In this document: positions 17,557 through 25,887 of the stretch, piece after piece
Numbering within the stretch: position 1 is the first letter of the stretch
Layout of the letters: every line of letters begins with the position of its first letter
NCBI GenBank assembly: GCA_963752915.1
Contig: CAVVZZ010000013.1
Span: 434,001 to 498,000 of the forward strand
Length of the DNA: 64,000 nt
Direction of reading: 5' to 3'
From: DATJPR01 sp963752915
Lineage (GTDB): Bacteria > Bacteroidota > Ignavibacteria > UBA10030 > UBA6906
Notes under the pieces: model-generated
What the model saw: only the letters and a program-made list of their open reading frames with translations
Told to the model about the DNA's origin: nothing
The model's database searches: none
Translations under genes and position numbers: made by a program

Positions 17557-18859
17557 AGGTGACATTGTGCCTCTGGGGGCGTTCGATCGCAGGGTGGTCG
17601 AACCGGGTATTGGACCGATGAACATTCAGGATGGACACAGAGGCGTTGAAGCACTCGTCCAAACTAACAATAGAGGACACTGTTCGTCTGTGAACATCGA
17701 TATCGTCTCCGATTTCGCCGGGCTCGCTGCGCTCGCTGATTCGTGGAACGAATTGGCAGCGCTGTTCAGAACCCCACTCCTTCGCCACGAATGGTTCTCC
17801 GCGTGCGCGCAGGCGTTTTGTCCGCCCGGAAGGCTCTTCATTATTGTCGTCCGCGATGGGGGCTCGATTGCCGCGATCGCACCCCTGGTGCTGAGTCCAA
17901 GCTTCGGTTCTCAACGGCTTGAGATTCTTGGCGCGGCAATCCTCGAGGAATTGACGGGATTCATGTATCGCTCGCCGGAAGCGCTCAACGAATTGCTTCG
18001 AGCATTGCTGTCCAAAGGCAAACCCCTGTATCTGAAGGGCCTGCTTTCCGATTCTCTTGAAGCCCGTGCGCTCCGGGAGAGGCAGTGGCCCGGGTTTGCG
18101 TATTCACGCTCGACGCCATCGGCCTCGCCATGGGTCCCGATCAATTCGTCCTGGGAGGAATTTTCCGCCACCATTTCTTCTTCGTGGCGGTCAAACCTGC
18201 GACGAGCGCAACGTCGCGCCGAGGAATTCGGCCCCGTAAAATTCGAATTGATTACTCCGACTGCTGAGACCTTGGACGGCCTTCTCGCAGAGGTATTTCG
18301 CGTCGAGTCATCCGGTTGGAAGTCGCGGACGCAGACGGCTCTCGCATCATATGCGCCGCTCAACCGATTCTTCACAACGTACGCAAAATCCGCCGTGGAT
18401 CTGGGGATGATGCGCCTGGCTTTTCTCAAGATAAACGGCAAGGCTGTCGCCGTGCAGTTGCTCGTCGAATGTTCGAACCGGTTGTGGGTGCTGAAGGTCG
18501 GGTACGATGAGGCTTATGCGCGCTGTTCGCCGGGAATCCTTCTGATGCACAAGGTGATCCAGGTTGCCTTCGAAAAGCGCTATGAGGCGTACGAACTCCT
18601 CGGCGCAAACGAATCCTGGATCAGCATCTGGAAACCTCTCCTGCATAACCACGAGACCATCCGGCGGTATCCTGTTTCCCCGCTTCCGCTGGTCAGTCAT
18701 GGTCTGGAGATCTCGGCAGACACTCTCCATCGTATCGTTGCAATTGCGAAAAAAAACAAGGACAAGGGTGTCTTACGGTCGCTGGCAAAGAAAGCCGTGG
18801 CACGAATCCGCCGATCGAGGCATCCGGCGGAACAATCACGCACGGTCGACAAATCGTGA
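17546..18859 (+). CDS. CelD/BioF2-like GNAT acyltransferase, second copy
   Basis: The most likely start is the ATG at 17546 (GAGGA upstream), giving 437 residues; the conserved domain starts only near IDIVSDFAGLAALADSWNELA, so a later start is possible. The protein has the same two-lobed Acetyltransf_6 layout as the gene at 13821: FRTPLLRHEWFSACAQAF early, then WEEFSATISSSWRSNLRRAQRR, EVFRVESSGWKSRTQTAL, and a late ...YDEAYARCSPGILLMHKVIQ acceptor segment. The two copies are clearly divergent. Acylation of another position of the EPS is inferred. It ends in a GTGA overlap with the proline-dehydrogenase-like gene. Confidence 0.78.
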   Translation: MKIEGDIVPLGAFDRRVVEPGIGPMNIQDGHRGVEALVQTNNRGHCSSVNIDIVSDFAGLAALADSWNELAALFRTPLLRHEWFSACAQAFCPPGRLFIIVVRDGGSIAAIAPLVLSPSFGSQRLEILGAAILEELTGFMYRSPEALNELLRALLSKGKPLYLKGLLSDSLEARALRERQWPGFAYSRSTPSASPWVPINSSWEEFSATISSSWRSNLRRAQRRAEEFGPVKFELITPTAETLDGLLAEVFRVESSGWKSRTQTALASYAPLNRFFTTYAKSAVDLGMMRLAFLKINGKAVAVQLLVECSNRLWVLKVGYDEAYARCSPGILLMHKVIQVAFEKRYEAYELLGANESWISIWKPLLHNHETIRRYPVSPLPLVSHGLEISADTLHRIVAIAKKNKDKGVLRSLAKKAVARIRRSRHPAEQSRTVDKS

Positions 18860-19740
18860 TCAATCCCATCAGGGCTGTCAGACGCGTTATTGTTGAGAGG
18901 ATGACTGCGAGTCACCTCGCCGGACCGAATCTCCCTGATACGCTGCAAGTGTATCGACAGGCAGCCGGATTGGGATGGGCCTGTACGTTCGGGTACTGGA
19001 CCGGGCCACAGGACACACCAAAAACGGTCGTGAAGGAATACGCCAAAGCGGTGCAGCTTATCGGGGAGCAATCGCTCAACTGTTATCTGTCCGTCAAGGT
19101 CACTGCACTGAACTACGATTCAGGTTCTTTTGAAGAATTGGTCGCGCGGGCAGGAACATATGGGTTCCGGATCCACTGTGATGCGATGGACCCTGATTCG
19201 GCGGACCGAACGTTCAACCTCCTTGAACGCACACTGGCGAAGCACCGAAACCTGGGCTGTACGTTGCCAGGGAGGTGGAAACGAAGTGCAGAGGACGCGG
19301 CACGGGTCATCGAGTGGGGAATCCCGGTCCGTGTGGTAAAAGGGCAATGGCCGGACCCGGGAATACCGAAATTCGACGCGCGGGCGGGATATCTTGAGGT
19401 GATCCGCCGTCTCTCGGGAAAGGCGGCGCAGGTGGCCGTTGCGACGCATGACCAGGGCCTGGCACGTAAGGCTCTCCGGTCGCTAACCGAAAGCGGGACG
19501 TCGTGCGAAATGGAACAGCTTTCCAGTTTACCGCATACGTGTTCTCAACTTGCGAATGGCTTTCACGTTCCTTTCCGACTGTACGTCCCCTACGGCTATC
19601 CTTCGATGCCCTACGACATTTGGCAGGTGCGTGCGCGCCCGCAAATCGTCAGATGGGTGATACGGGACGCGCTTCGCGGCAGGCACCGGAAACTTCCCTC
19701 ACACTCTTCCCCGACCCGTCTCGACTACGGTCGACCCTGA
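18856..19740 (+). CDS. Proline-dehydrogenase-like TIM-barrel protein of the EPS operon
   Basis: A GTG start (18856) overlaps the previous stop and the product is 294 residues. The second half matches the PRODH barrel: IPVRVVKGQWPDP (about 156-168), a Y-x-x-x-x-x-x-L helix, VAVATHDQGLARKAL (about 193-207), CEMEQLSSLP and RLYVPYGYPSMPYD (about 241-254). The usual C-terminal Tyr-x-x-Arg-Arg proline-binding signature is absent (the helix reads DIWQVRARPQIVRWVIRD), so proline oxidation is doubtful even if FAD binds. It is the last gene of the unit and its 3' end overlaps the convergent HAD gene by 16 bp. I suggest a flavin-dependent step on an amino sugar or amino-acyl substituent; this is inference. 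Confidence 0.65.
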   Translation: MINPIRAVRRVIVERMTASHLAGPNLPDTLQVYRQAAGLGWACTFGYWTGPQDTPKTVVKEYAKAVQLIGEQSLNCYLSVKVTALNYDSGSFEELVARAGTYGFRIHCDAMDPDSADRTFNLLERTLAKHRNLGCTLPGRWKRSAEDAARVIEWGIPVRVVKGQWPDPGIPKFDARAGYLEVIRRLSGKAAQVAVATHDQGLARKALRSLTESGTSCEMEQLSSLPHTCSQLANGFHVPFRLYVPYGYPSMPYDIWQVRARPQIVRWVIRDALRGRHRKLPSHSSPTRLDYGRP

Positions 19741-21569
19741 TCGAACAGCGCGAGTACTCTCTGTAGGCGCGATTGCTCTGCAATTGATAGGAGGGAGTAC
19801 AGCAAGTGGCGGACCGAGTGTTCCGCTCCCGGATCCAATAGGTCTTCCGGGGCGGGATGCAATTTTCCTTCCGAGAGCACGCGCGCAATTTTCAGCAGTC
19901 CTCGCTGACGTGTCTGGGAGACGACGTGGATCCTCTTCCGCCTGGCGGCAGCGAGGATCCCTGCCGAACAATTCCCCGGCGCAAATGCCTCGTCAGCGAT
20001 GTCAAGCATGGGAAGATCCTCATTGGAGTCTCCGATTGCGACCGTCCTGCTGGGTGAGAACAGGTCTCTCAGATGTCCGAGCGCTGCCCCCTTGCTGGCC
20101 GTCGCCCCGACGAAGTACGAATCAACCCCGCGAGTAATGACTGTGAGTCGGTCGAGGTGATGTGCTCTGAGGAAGTCTTTTGCTTCGACAGCGCTGAGTC
20201 CCTCCGTCCCTGTTTTGTTGTACCGGTAGGCCCGCACGGAATACCGGTACCCGCTGTCGAGGAATACGCCAGGCAGAGTACGCAAACCGTCGCGGCAACG
20301 GAGAAGCTGATCGGATACTTCCGCGTCGATGAGCGGGAGTTCTCGTCCTTCCCGTGCATCGAAGATGACGCTGCCATACTCGGCAACTCCCGCCGGAAAT
20401 CCGTAAAGCCGGCAATAGGTCCTGACGTGTTCGATGTTGCGCCCGGTGTTCGGAATGACGGTAAAACCGTGGAAATGCAGAGTTGCGAGGGCAGAGAGGC
20501 CGCTTGGCGTACCATGCGGAAAGCCCAGGACTTCGGAGTCCAGAACCCCGTCAAGATCCATTGAGACAAGCACGCCATTCGGTTCCGGGCGTTCCCGCTT
20601 CGTCATCAGGCCTGAAGTGAAACGCGCCATGGCGAAGACAAGATAGCTCCACGCCCGGGAGTGTCGCTGATTGAGGGATTCCCGATCATCGATGGGGTGG
20701 TTCCGGAGGATCCTTTCGCGCGCGAATCTTTGCGCCAGCGTCCCGTACATCAGCTCATACAAGACCATCCGATCCTGAACAGCGGTGTCACCGGTCTTCG
20801 CAATGTAGTGTTGAAGCATTCTTTCCCGCTGCTCGGGGGAGAACTGGAATTCAAATGCGGTGCCGGCGAGATCATAGGCCGGATCCACGACGTCAAATTC
20901 GGGCGCACCGAAATTATGGTGCTCAAAGTCCAGTTTGACCGCTCGTTGATCACTCCTGATCCATTCGTCCGGTCGCATTCTGCCATCGATGAGCGACGGA
21001 AACGGTCCGACAGTCCACCGGAGTCCGTCGATCAACGATTTCTGTTTCAAATACCCGAGCTTGTTCCCGTACGCGTTGCGAAGGATCCGAGCGATTTCCA
21101 GCCAACCCCAACCTGTTTCGGGAGGTTCGAAACGGGGATCCTCCGGAAGCCGGAGTTGCATCGTGCGATCGACAATGTACGAAGATAGGACTTCGGGGCT
21201 CTCACGCTCGACTTCAGACGGGCTCCACGGGCCGCCTTCTTCCCAGGCAGTAAACAGGAATCCGTTCCTGAGCCCGAGCACCTCGGGCACCCACCGTTGG
21301 AGACGGGTGCCTGCCACATACGCATGATATCCAAGCCAACCCCATCCTACACTTTTCGCAAGAACACGCTTTCTGACTGGCGGCTGGTTCTTGTGCCGCA
21401 CCTCGACTTCATACACTTTTTTCAATCGTACCTGAAAACTATCCTGATAGTGCCCTTCGAGCCGTGCGTTGATGGCGTCAACTTCCGGGTTGGGATGGAG
21501 GATGGCGACGTCTCCCCTGGCCGGTGCCAGGTACTCTTTGAGGAGCGGCTCGATATTCTGCGGGGCCAT
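19725..21569 (-). CDS. Kinase-like (APH-type) domain fused to a HAD-IIB phosphatase; C-terminal part of a three-domain locus
   Basis: The uninterrupted frame codes for 614 residues. Residues 1 to about 340 resemble an aminoglycoside/choline-kinase-type fold: a Lys-containing strand (KRVLAKSVGWGWLGYH) and a late VKLDFEHHNFGAPEFDVVDPAYDLAG segment like the APH metal-binding loop. Residues about 350-614 are a Cof/sucrose-phosphatase-type HAD: SMDLDGVLDSE (motif I), PNTGRN (motif II), a Lys in ATASKGAALGHL (motif III) and IGDSNEDLPMLD (motif IV). No membrane segment is seen. The same frame continues upstream of the ATG without a stop (LRHEDLYRNAL precedes it), joining a phosphoribosyltransferase segment once a frameshift is allowed. 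A nucleotide- or sugar-phosphate metabolite is the likely substrate class; the pathway is unknown. Confidence 0.75.
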   Translation of the reverse strand: MAPQNIEPLLKEYLAPARGDVAILHPNPEVDAINARLEGHYQDSFQVRLKKVYEVEVRHKNQPPVRKRVLAKSVGWGWLGYHAYVAGTRLQRWVPEVLGLRNGFLFTAWEEGGPWSPSEVERESPEVLSSYIVDRTMQLRLPEDPRFEPPETGWGWLEIARILRNAYGNKLGYLKQKSLIDGLRWTVGPFPSLIDGRMRPDEWIRSDQRAVKLDFEHHNFGAPEFDVVDPAYDLAGTAFEFQFSPEQRERMLQHYIAKTGDTAVQDRMVLYELMYGTLAQRFARERILRNHPIDDRESLNQRHSRAWSYLVFAMARFTSGLMTKRERPEPNGVLVSMDLDGVLDSEVLGFPHGTPSGLSALATLHFHGFTVIPNTGRNIEHVRTYCRLYGFPAGVAEYGSVIFDAREGRELPLIDAEVSDQLLRCRDGLRTLPGVFLDSGYRYSVRAYRYNKTGTEGLSAVEAKDFLRAHHLDRLTVITRGVDSYFVGATASKGAALGHLRDLFSPSRTVAIGDSNEDLPMLDIADEAFAPGNCSAGILAAARRKRIHVVSQTRQRGLLKIARVLSEGKLHPAPEDLLDPGAEHSVRHLLYSLLSIAEQSRLQRVLALFDQGRP

Positions 21570-21604
21570 GAGGGCATTTCTGTAGAGGTCCTCATGCCGG
21601 AGGC

Positions 21605-22043
21605 TATCACGCGTGTTTCGGGATGGGTCGTCAGTCTTATGACAGGCTGGGTAGGGTGGAGTGGTGCCAGAAGGGTGATGTTCTTTGCCGAAACTCCGTA
21701 GCGAGAAACGATCTCCTGCGTCATCCGGAAAGTCTTTCCCGTGTTCGAGTAGTCGTCGGTCAGAAGTACTAGACAGTCACTTCGAGAGGTTCTGCCGGAA
21801 AAATTCGGATTCGACGCGGGACAACCCCTTTTTCGGCCGGAGAGTTATCCAGGAAACATTGCTGAAGCCCCGGCTGCGCAAATGGTGACTGATCAGAGGG
21901 GCGAAATACGTCCCGGCCGTGCGCGGTCCGATGACGACGATTTTCGCACTCTTCGACGGCTGAGTTTCCATGAAGCGATCCGCCAGCGTGAGAGCGTCAT
22001 AGTGCGTCAAGTCCTGACATCGATACCCTTCATTGAGCTTCAT
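21605..22043 (-). pseudogene. Phosphoribosyltransferase-like segment, frameshifted relative to the downstream kinase-HAD frame
   Basis: From the ATG at 22043 the frame codes IVVIGPRTAGTYFAPLISHHL, a PRTase-fold N-terminal half, then stops at 21777. The next PRTase element, the PRPP-binding loop VLLTDDYSNTGKTF, is encoded 1 nt out of phase from about 21795 down to about 21620. After that the original phase resumes and runs into the kinase-HAD domains. Two compensating shifts are therefore needed to read one PRTase-kinase-HAD polypeptide. Either the gene carries two real indels, making it a pseudogene or split gene, or the assembly has two errors. The ATG forms an ATGA overlap with the inferred end of the upstream ORF in another frame. 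Confidence 0.6.
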
Positions 22044-22103
22044 CCTCCGTCGCAGGAAATCCTTGTGGCAAGGCTCTGCTTCCTCAGTGCAACGACATTC
22101 GCT

Positions 22104-22595
22104 CTAAGCGAGGAAAGCTCGTCGGGAGATAAGCTCCTCATCTCTGAGCAACAAGGAACACACACGCTCCTGGAACCGCATCCACCCGCCCCTCCACAGA
22201 GACGCAGCTTTTATATTTCGGGAGGACGACAGGAGATAGGGGAGGTTGAGAGTCTTCTGGGTCGCCAGAAACAGAAATGCAAGTTGCGGATATGCATCAG
22301 TAAGTGGTGTAAGGACGAACGGGTTCCAGGAGAGATAGTCGTCAAGGGTGCACCCGATCGCGCAGGAAAGCAGATACAAGGCGATCACCGCTTCGGCACG
22401 CTGCCAATGAAGGCGGAGTGAATTGTATCGGTCGATCTCTGCAAGAAGACGATCAAAAAGATCGCGTACCGTCTGAATGGGGTTCAGACACCAGTCGTAG
22501 AACGAATAGAATTCGCGCTCTTGCTGAGGTCCTGAACCCGTCTCCGACGGTTCCTGTACACCAATCACAATACTCTGATGGGGTGGATGTTCCAT
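22104..22595 (-). CDS. Unrecognised protein upstream of the PRTase/HAD locus, possibly frameshifted at its 3' end
   Basis: This frame gives 163 residues rich in Leu, Trp, Tyr and acidic residues (YSFYDWCLNPIQTVRDLFD, LHWQRAEAVIALYLL), probably a mostly helical soluble protein; I recognise no family. Near 22138 a shift of 1 nt would replace the ISRRAF ending by a more protein-like tail (LSPDELSSLRANVVALRK...) ending at 22040, where the stop would overlap the PRTase ATG as ATGA. That coupling suggests the unshifted version is the ancestral gene and that it was co-transcribed with the PRTase-kinase-HAD gene. Confidence 0.45.
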   Translation of the reverse strand: MEHPPHQSIVIGVQEPSETGSGPQQEREFYSFYDWCLNPIQTVRDLFDRLLAEIDRYNSLRLHWQRAEAVIALYLLSCAIGCTLDDYLSWNPFVLTPLTDAYPQLAFLFLATQKTLNLPYLLSSSRNIKAASLWRGGWMRFQERVCSLLLRDEELISRRAFLA

Positions 22596-23168
22596 GAGCG
22601 CTTGGATGATGCGAGAGCTTGGTAGTCAAGAGATAACAAACATGCAGCAGTCGCAAAGACACGAAGAGGGAAAACGCAGGATCGTCCCTTCGCCCGATGG
22701 TCTAGTGCAGCTTGAATATTCCTGAGGTCTGGGCAAGATCTTGAAATTTCCGCGGGAATAGGATTCAACATTGTACCGTAGGAACGCAAAAGAGCACATC
22801 AAAGTTCGAAAAATACGTCAAATCGCTCGAACTAAACGAATTCCAGTCCTCAGGTCCAGCGTGTAAATATTTTGCGATTTATGGAGGGTATGGTGCGAGA
22901 GGGGAATTCCTATTGAAAATTTGAGGCCATTTCACCGGTGTGGAGTAGACCACGAGAAAGTAGACCAGATCAGGGTGGATATTCTCTGCGAATCGAATAC
23001 AGAGGTTGGCGGATTCTGTTGAAGGGAGAAGAATAGGGGACCGCCGGCGAACCCGGGATACTTGCTCAGTCCCCACGGGGGGAGAGGAGTACTGGATGCC
23101 AAGCTGAAATCAACTCATGCAGTTGTGCCTTCAAATCCGCAACACGACTGGCTCTCGCGATCGTTGAA
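22596..23168. other. Non-coding gap with short repeats
   Basis: I see no supported gene in these 573 bp. Two small features stand out: an inverted repeat AGTTCGA (22803-22809) / TCGAACT (22827-22833), and two direct GTAGACC motifs at 22945-22951 and 22960-22966. GTAGACC also occurs in the repeats at 56.2 and 61.3 kb. The promoter of the 22595 gene should lie at the left end. Confidence 0.35.
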
Positions 23169-24545
23169 TCACTCCAGCGTCACGGGGGAGTCGAGTTCCA
23201 GTTTTATGATTGTATCGACAGGGTCGTGGGTCGCGACAGGCATTTGCACGATGAGCTCGCCAGGCTTTTGATCTATCGTAACGTCGCCTCCGGTCAGGCT
23301 GTGGGAGGAGATGATTCTGCCCTTAAGAGGCGGCAACACGATCTTGTCGTCGTTCCATTTCTGAATATGAAGGTACACCGTTTTTCCGTTGCACGTTGAG
23401 CCACCCCATTGACCATTGCGAATCGGGCCTCCGCGTGTCTCATAGATTGACTCCCCGTATTTCCCCAACCACTGGCCGATTTCCCTGAGAATCGTCACCT
23501 GCCGGGGCTCGATTTCGCCGCTCGGCATCGGACCGACGTCGAGAAGGAGATTGCCGTCGCCGGTTGCGCACTGCACGAGGATCCCGATGCATTTACCGGA
23601 AGTCTTGAGCGTATCGTTCGGCTTCCAAGACCATTGCGTGCCGAGGGTCATGCACGTTTCCCACGGCTGTTTGTTGTTGAACAACCCGATCTGCTGTTCC
23701 GGCGTTGCGAAGTCGGCATTCGGGCTGATCTGGGTTTTGGCATCGTGGTATCCCGGCGTCTCAATATCCAGCCGGTTGCTGATGAGGATATCGGGCTGGA
23801 GCGAGCGGACGAGATGGTACGTTCGATCCTGGTCCCACGGGGCCGGTCCGCCGTCGGCGTCGAACCATAGCACATCGATCCGCCCGTAGTTCCCCAAGAG
23901 CTCAGAGAGGTGCGTTTGCATGCGACGGACGTATGCAGCATTCCGCTCAGTTCGGCAATCGGGATCGCGCCAATCCATGGGTGAGTAATACCAGCCGATG
24001 TTGATACCGGCTTTGTGAGCGGCATCGGCGAGCTCCGCACAGACATCACGCTTGAATGGCGTGTTCCTGATATTGTAATCGTCGACCTTTGTATGCCAAA
24101 GACAGAACCCATCGCAATGCTTCGCGGTGAGCACCATATACTTCATGCCGGCAGACTGCGCAATGGCGACCCATTGTTGGGCGTTGAAGTCGACGGGGTT
24201 GAAGCGTTTGTAGAGATTGTCATAGACATTGAGAGGGACCTCGCCGATGCCGGTTTTCTCGATCCCGCGACGCAAGCCGCCACGCGACCAGCTAATCTCG
24301 GTTCCTTCAAGGCTGACGGGTCCCCAGTGAATGAACATCCCGAACCGCGCCTTGCGCCACCAGTCGAGTCTCCGGGCTTTTCCTTCAATCGCCTTTTCCA
24401 ATACAGTGTCGCGGATGGAGTGTGGAGCCGGCGGACTTTGGGCTTGAGCCCTTGATAAGAGAGGAAGAGTCAGGAGCAGGACCATCGCAGCGAACGCTCG
24501 TCGCATCGAGCGGCATTCGAAGAAGCGCTTTCCTGGATCAATCAT
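23169..24545 (-). CDS. Secreted alpha-L-fucosidase (GH29)
   Basis: The frame gives 458 residues from the ATG at 24545. An internal ATG at 24506 (MRRAFAAMVLLLTLPLLSRAQAQ) would start right at the signal peptide and may be the true start. The GH29 catalytic domain is clear: RKARFGMFIHWGPVSLEG, YMVLTAKHCDGFCLWHTK, INIGWYYSPMDWRDPD, and the nucleophile region YGRIDVLWFDADGGP, whose Asp in LWFDA is the family nucleophile. A small beta-sandwich follows the barrel. It should release alpha-L-fucose from glycans in the periplasm or outside the cell. It stands alone between non-coding stretches. Confidence 0.9.
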   Translation of the reverse strand: MIDPGKRFFECRSMRRAFAAMVLLLTLPLLSRAQAQSPPAPHSIRDTVLEKAIEGKARRLDWWRKARFGMFIHWGPVSLEGTEISWSRGGLRRGIEKTGIGEVPLNVYDNLYKRFNPVDFNAQQWVAIAQSAGMKYMVLTAKHCDGFCLWHTKVDDYNIRNTPFKRDVCAELADAAHKAGINIGWYYSPMDWRDPDCRTERNAAYVRRMQTHLSELLGNYGRIDVLWFDADGGPAPWDQDRTYHLVRSLQPDILISNRLDIETPGYHDAKTQISPNADFATPEQQIGLFNNKQPWETCMTLGTQWSWKPNDTLKTSGKCIGILVQCATGDGNLLLDVGPMPSGEIEPRQVTILREIGQWLGKYGESIYETRGGPIRNGQWGGSTCNGKTVYLHIQKWNDDKIVLPPLKGRIISSHSLTGGDVTIDQKPGELIVQMPVATHDPVDTIIKLELDSPVTLE

Positions 24546-25260
24546 GGCATTCCATAAAATGTTGTGCGAACGGAAAGAATGGCAGGCAGGTGCAATGTCC
24601 TGCCAGAAGGAAGGTAGAGGAAATCTGATCGCAATTCAAGGATACAGCCTCCACGAACCTCAGCCTCCACAGCTCTTTGTGTTCAAACACGAACCCGTAC
24701 CGAAGTTTGCTGAGGGCGATGGACAGGTATACTCGGCAGCTGGATCACACTCGCCCGACTGAATTGGCCTTTTATCTTCCGGATTCGCATGCGGGAACTT
24801 TGAAGCAGGATTACGACATATATAATATAGAGAGAAACGTGATCGCAAGGGCGACAAAGTGGCATTGCACTTCTCATGGTTTCATGGACGCTAGAGGGAA
24901 CGTTCTTCTCACCACAATGCCTGGTCCAAGGTCATCCTGCTGTCCCGTCTTCAGTGATATCTAGTGCAGATTGTCCCTGTCTACAATGACCGCTCTGCCT
25001 CAGTGGTCTCCGCTCAGACTCCGCCACGCATTATTTGCCGGCTTGCATCGTCCCGACGGTCCACCCTGTTCCGCAGCAGTCTTGCTTTTCCCCCGTTCGC
25101 ATGAACAGGGATCATGGGAGAAGATGAGGGAATCGCGCCGGATCTCTTTGTCTGAGCCGAAATGAAATGAAGAGTCGATTGTCAGATGGCGGCTATGCCG
25201 AAATGAACGTTGGTGGGCTGACAGTCGACTCTGAAATGTAAACAACCCCAAAGGATACGC
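24546..25260. other. Long intergenic region between fucosidase and AhpD-like gene
   Basis: About 715 bp lie between these divergent genes. No frame looks protein-like. The only clear structure is the 15-bp inverted repeat at 25171-25232, listed separately. An A/T-rich patch near 24815-24835 (catatataatatag) could serve a promoter, but no -35 partner is convincing. Confidence 0.4.
25171..25232 (+). promoter_or_regulatory. Long inverted repeat in the leader of the AhpD-like gene
   Basis: AGAGTCGATTGTCAG (25171-25185) pairs with CTGACAGTCGACTCT (25218-25232) at 14 of 15 positions, with a 32-nt spacer. It ends 28 nt before the AhpD-like ATG. Transcribed, it would form a strong stem-loop upstream of the ribosome site. 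It may be an operator, an attenuator or an RNA-stability element. No U-run follows, so it is not a simple terminator. Confidence 0.45.
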
Positions 25261-25752
25261 ATGCAACCACGATTGAAGTACACTGTTCTTGCGCCTGACG
25301 CATATAAGGCGATGAACGGTCTTGAACGCTATGTACAGTCAACTGGAATTGAGCCGTCGCTCTTGGAGCTTGTGAAACTGCGCTCATCTCAACTCAATGG
25401 GTGCGCCTATTGCATCGACATGCATACCAAGGATGCTCGCGCCCGTGGAGAAACGGAGCAACGGCTCTATGCGCTGAGTGACTGGCACGAGACGCCGTTC
25501 TTTACGGATCGTGAACGTGCTGCATTGGCGTGGACTGAGGCAGTGACACGGGTGAGCGAGACGCACGTTCCCGACGAAGTCTACGAGCAGGTCCGCAAGC
25601 ATTTTGGTGAGAAGGAGTTGGTGGATCTCACCATGGCGATCGTTGTCATCAACGGGTGGAACAGGCTCGCAATCAGTTTCCGAACCGTTCCCGGCACGTA
25701 CCAACCTGGACCTCATGACAGGAAAGATCAATCACGAGTCGTCGTGGCGTGA
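25261..25752 (+). CDS. Carboxymuconolactone decarboxylase / AhpD-family protein
   Basis: AAAGGA precedes the ATG. The 163-residue product has the AhpD-like core: LLELVKLRSSQLNGCAYCIDMHTKDARARGE, with the CxxC pair and the downstream His on the active-site helix (about 46-53). These proteins act as alkylhydroperoxidase-type thiol peroxidases or related redox enzymes. The Glu before the CxxC that AhpD uses for proton relay is not obvious. The C-terminal 20 residues are unconserved and basic. It is the first gene of the island and has an inverted repeat in its leader. I infer peroxide or electrophile defence. Confidence 0.85.
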   Translation: MQPRLKYTVLAPDAYKAMNGLERYVQSTGIEPSLLELVKLRSSQLNGCAYCIDMHTKDARARGETEQRLYALSDWHETPFFTDRERAALAWTEAVTRVSETHVPDEVYEQVRKHFGEKELVDLTMAIVVINGWNRLAISFRTVPGTYQPGPHDRKDQSRVVVA

Positions 25753-25887
25753 TTGAACTCGCTGTCAATAATAGTTGGACCGTACTGGAAAGGAGCATAA
25801 GATGCGATTCCCGTGGCGCTGTGCAAGAGTTGACAAATCCATAAACAGAGACGATTCGGAAGGGTGAGACGTTCCTAACGTACGCGA

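Noticed and set aside
22879..23076. Minus-strand frame that looked like a short enzyme or transposase relic
   Set aside because: Only a weak impression of conserved aromatic residues; no motif, ribosome site or partner could be supported.
24677..24964. Plus-strand frame of 95 codons in the fucosidase/AhpD gap
   Set aside because: No recognisable domain and no ribosome site; the region looks non-coding.
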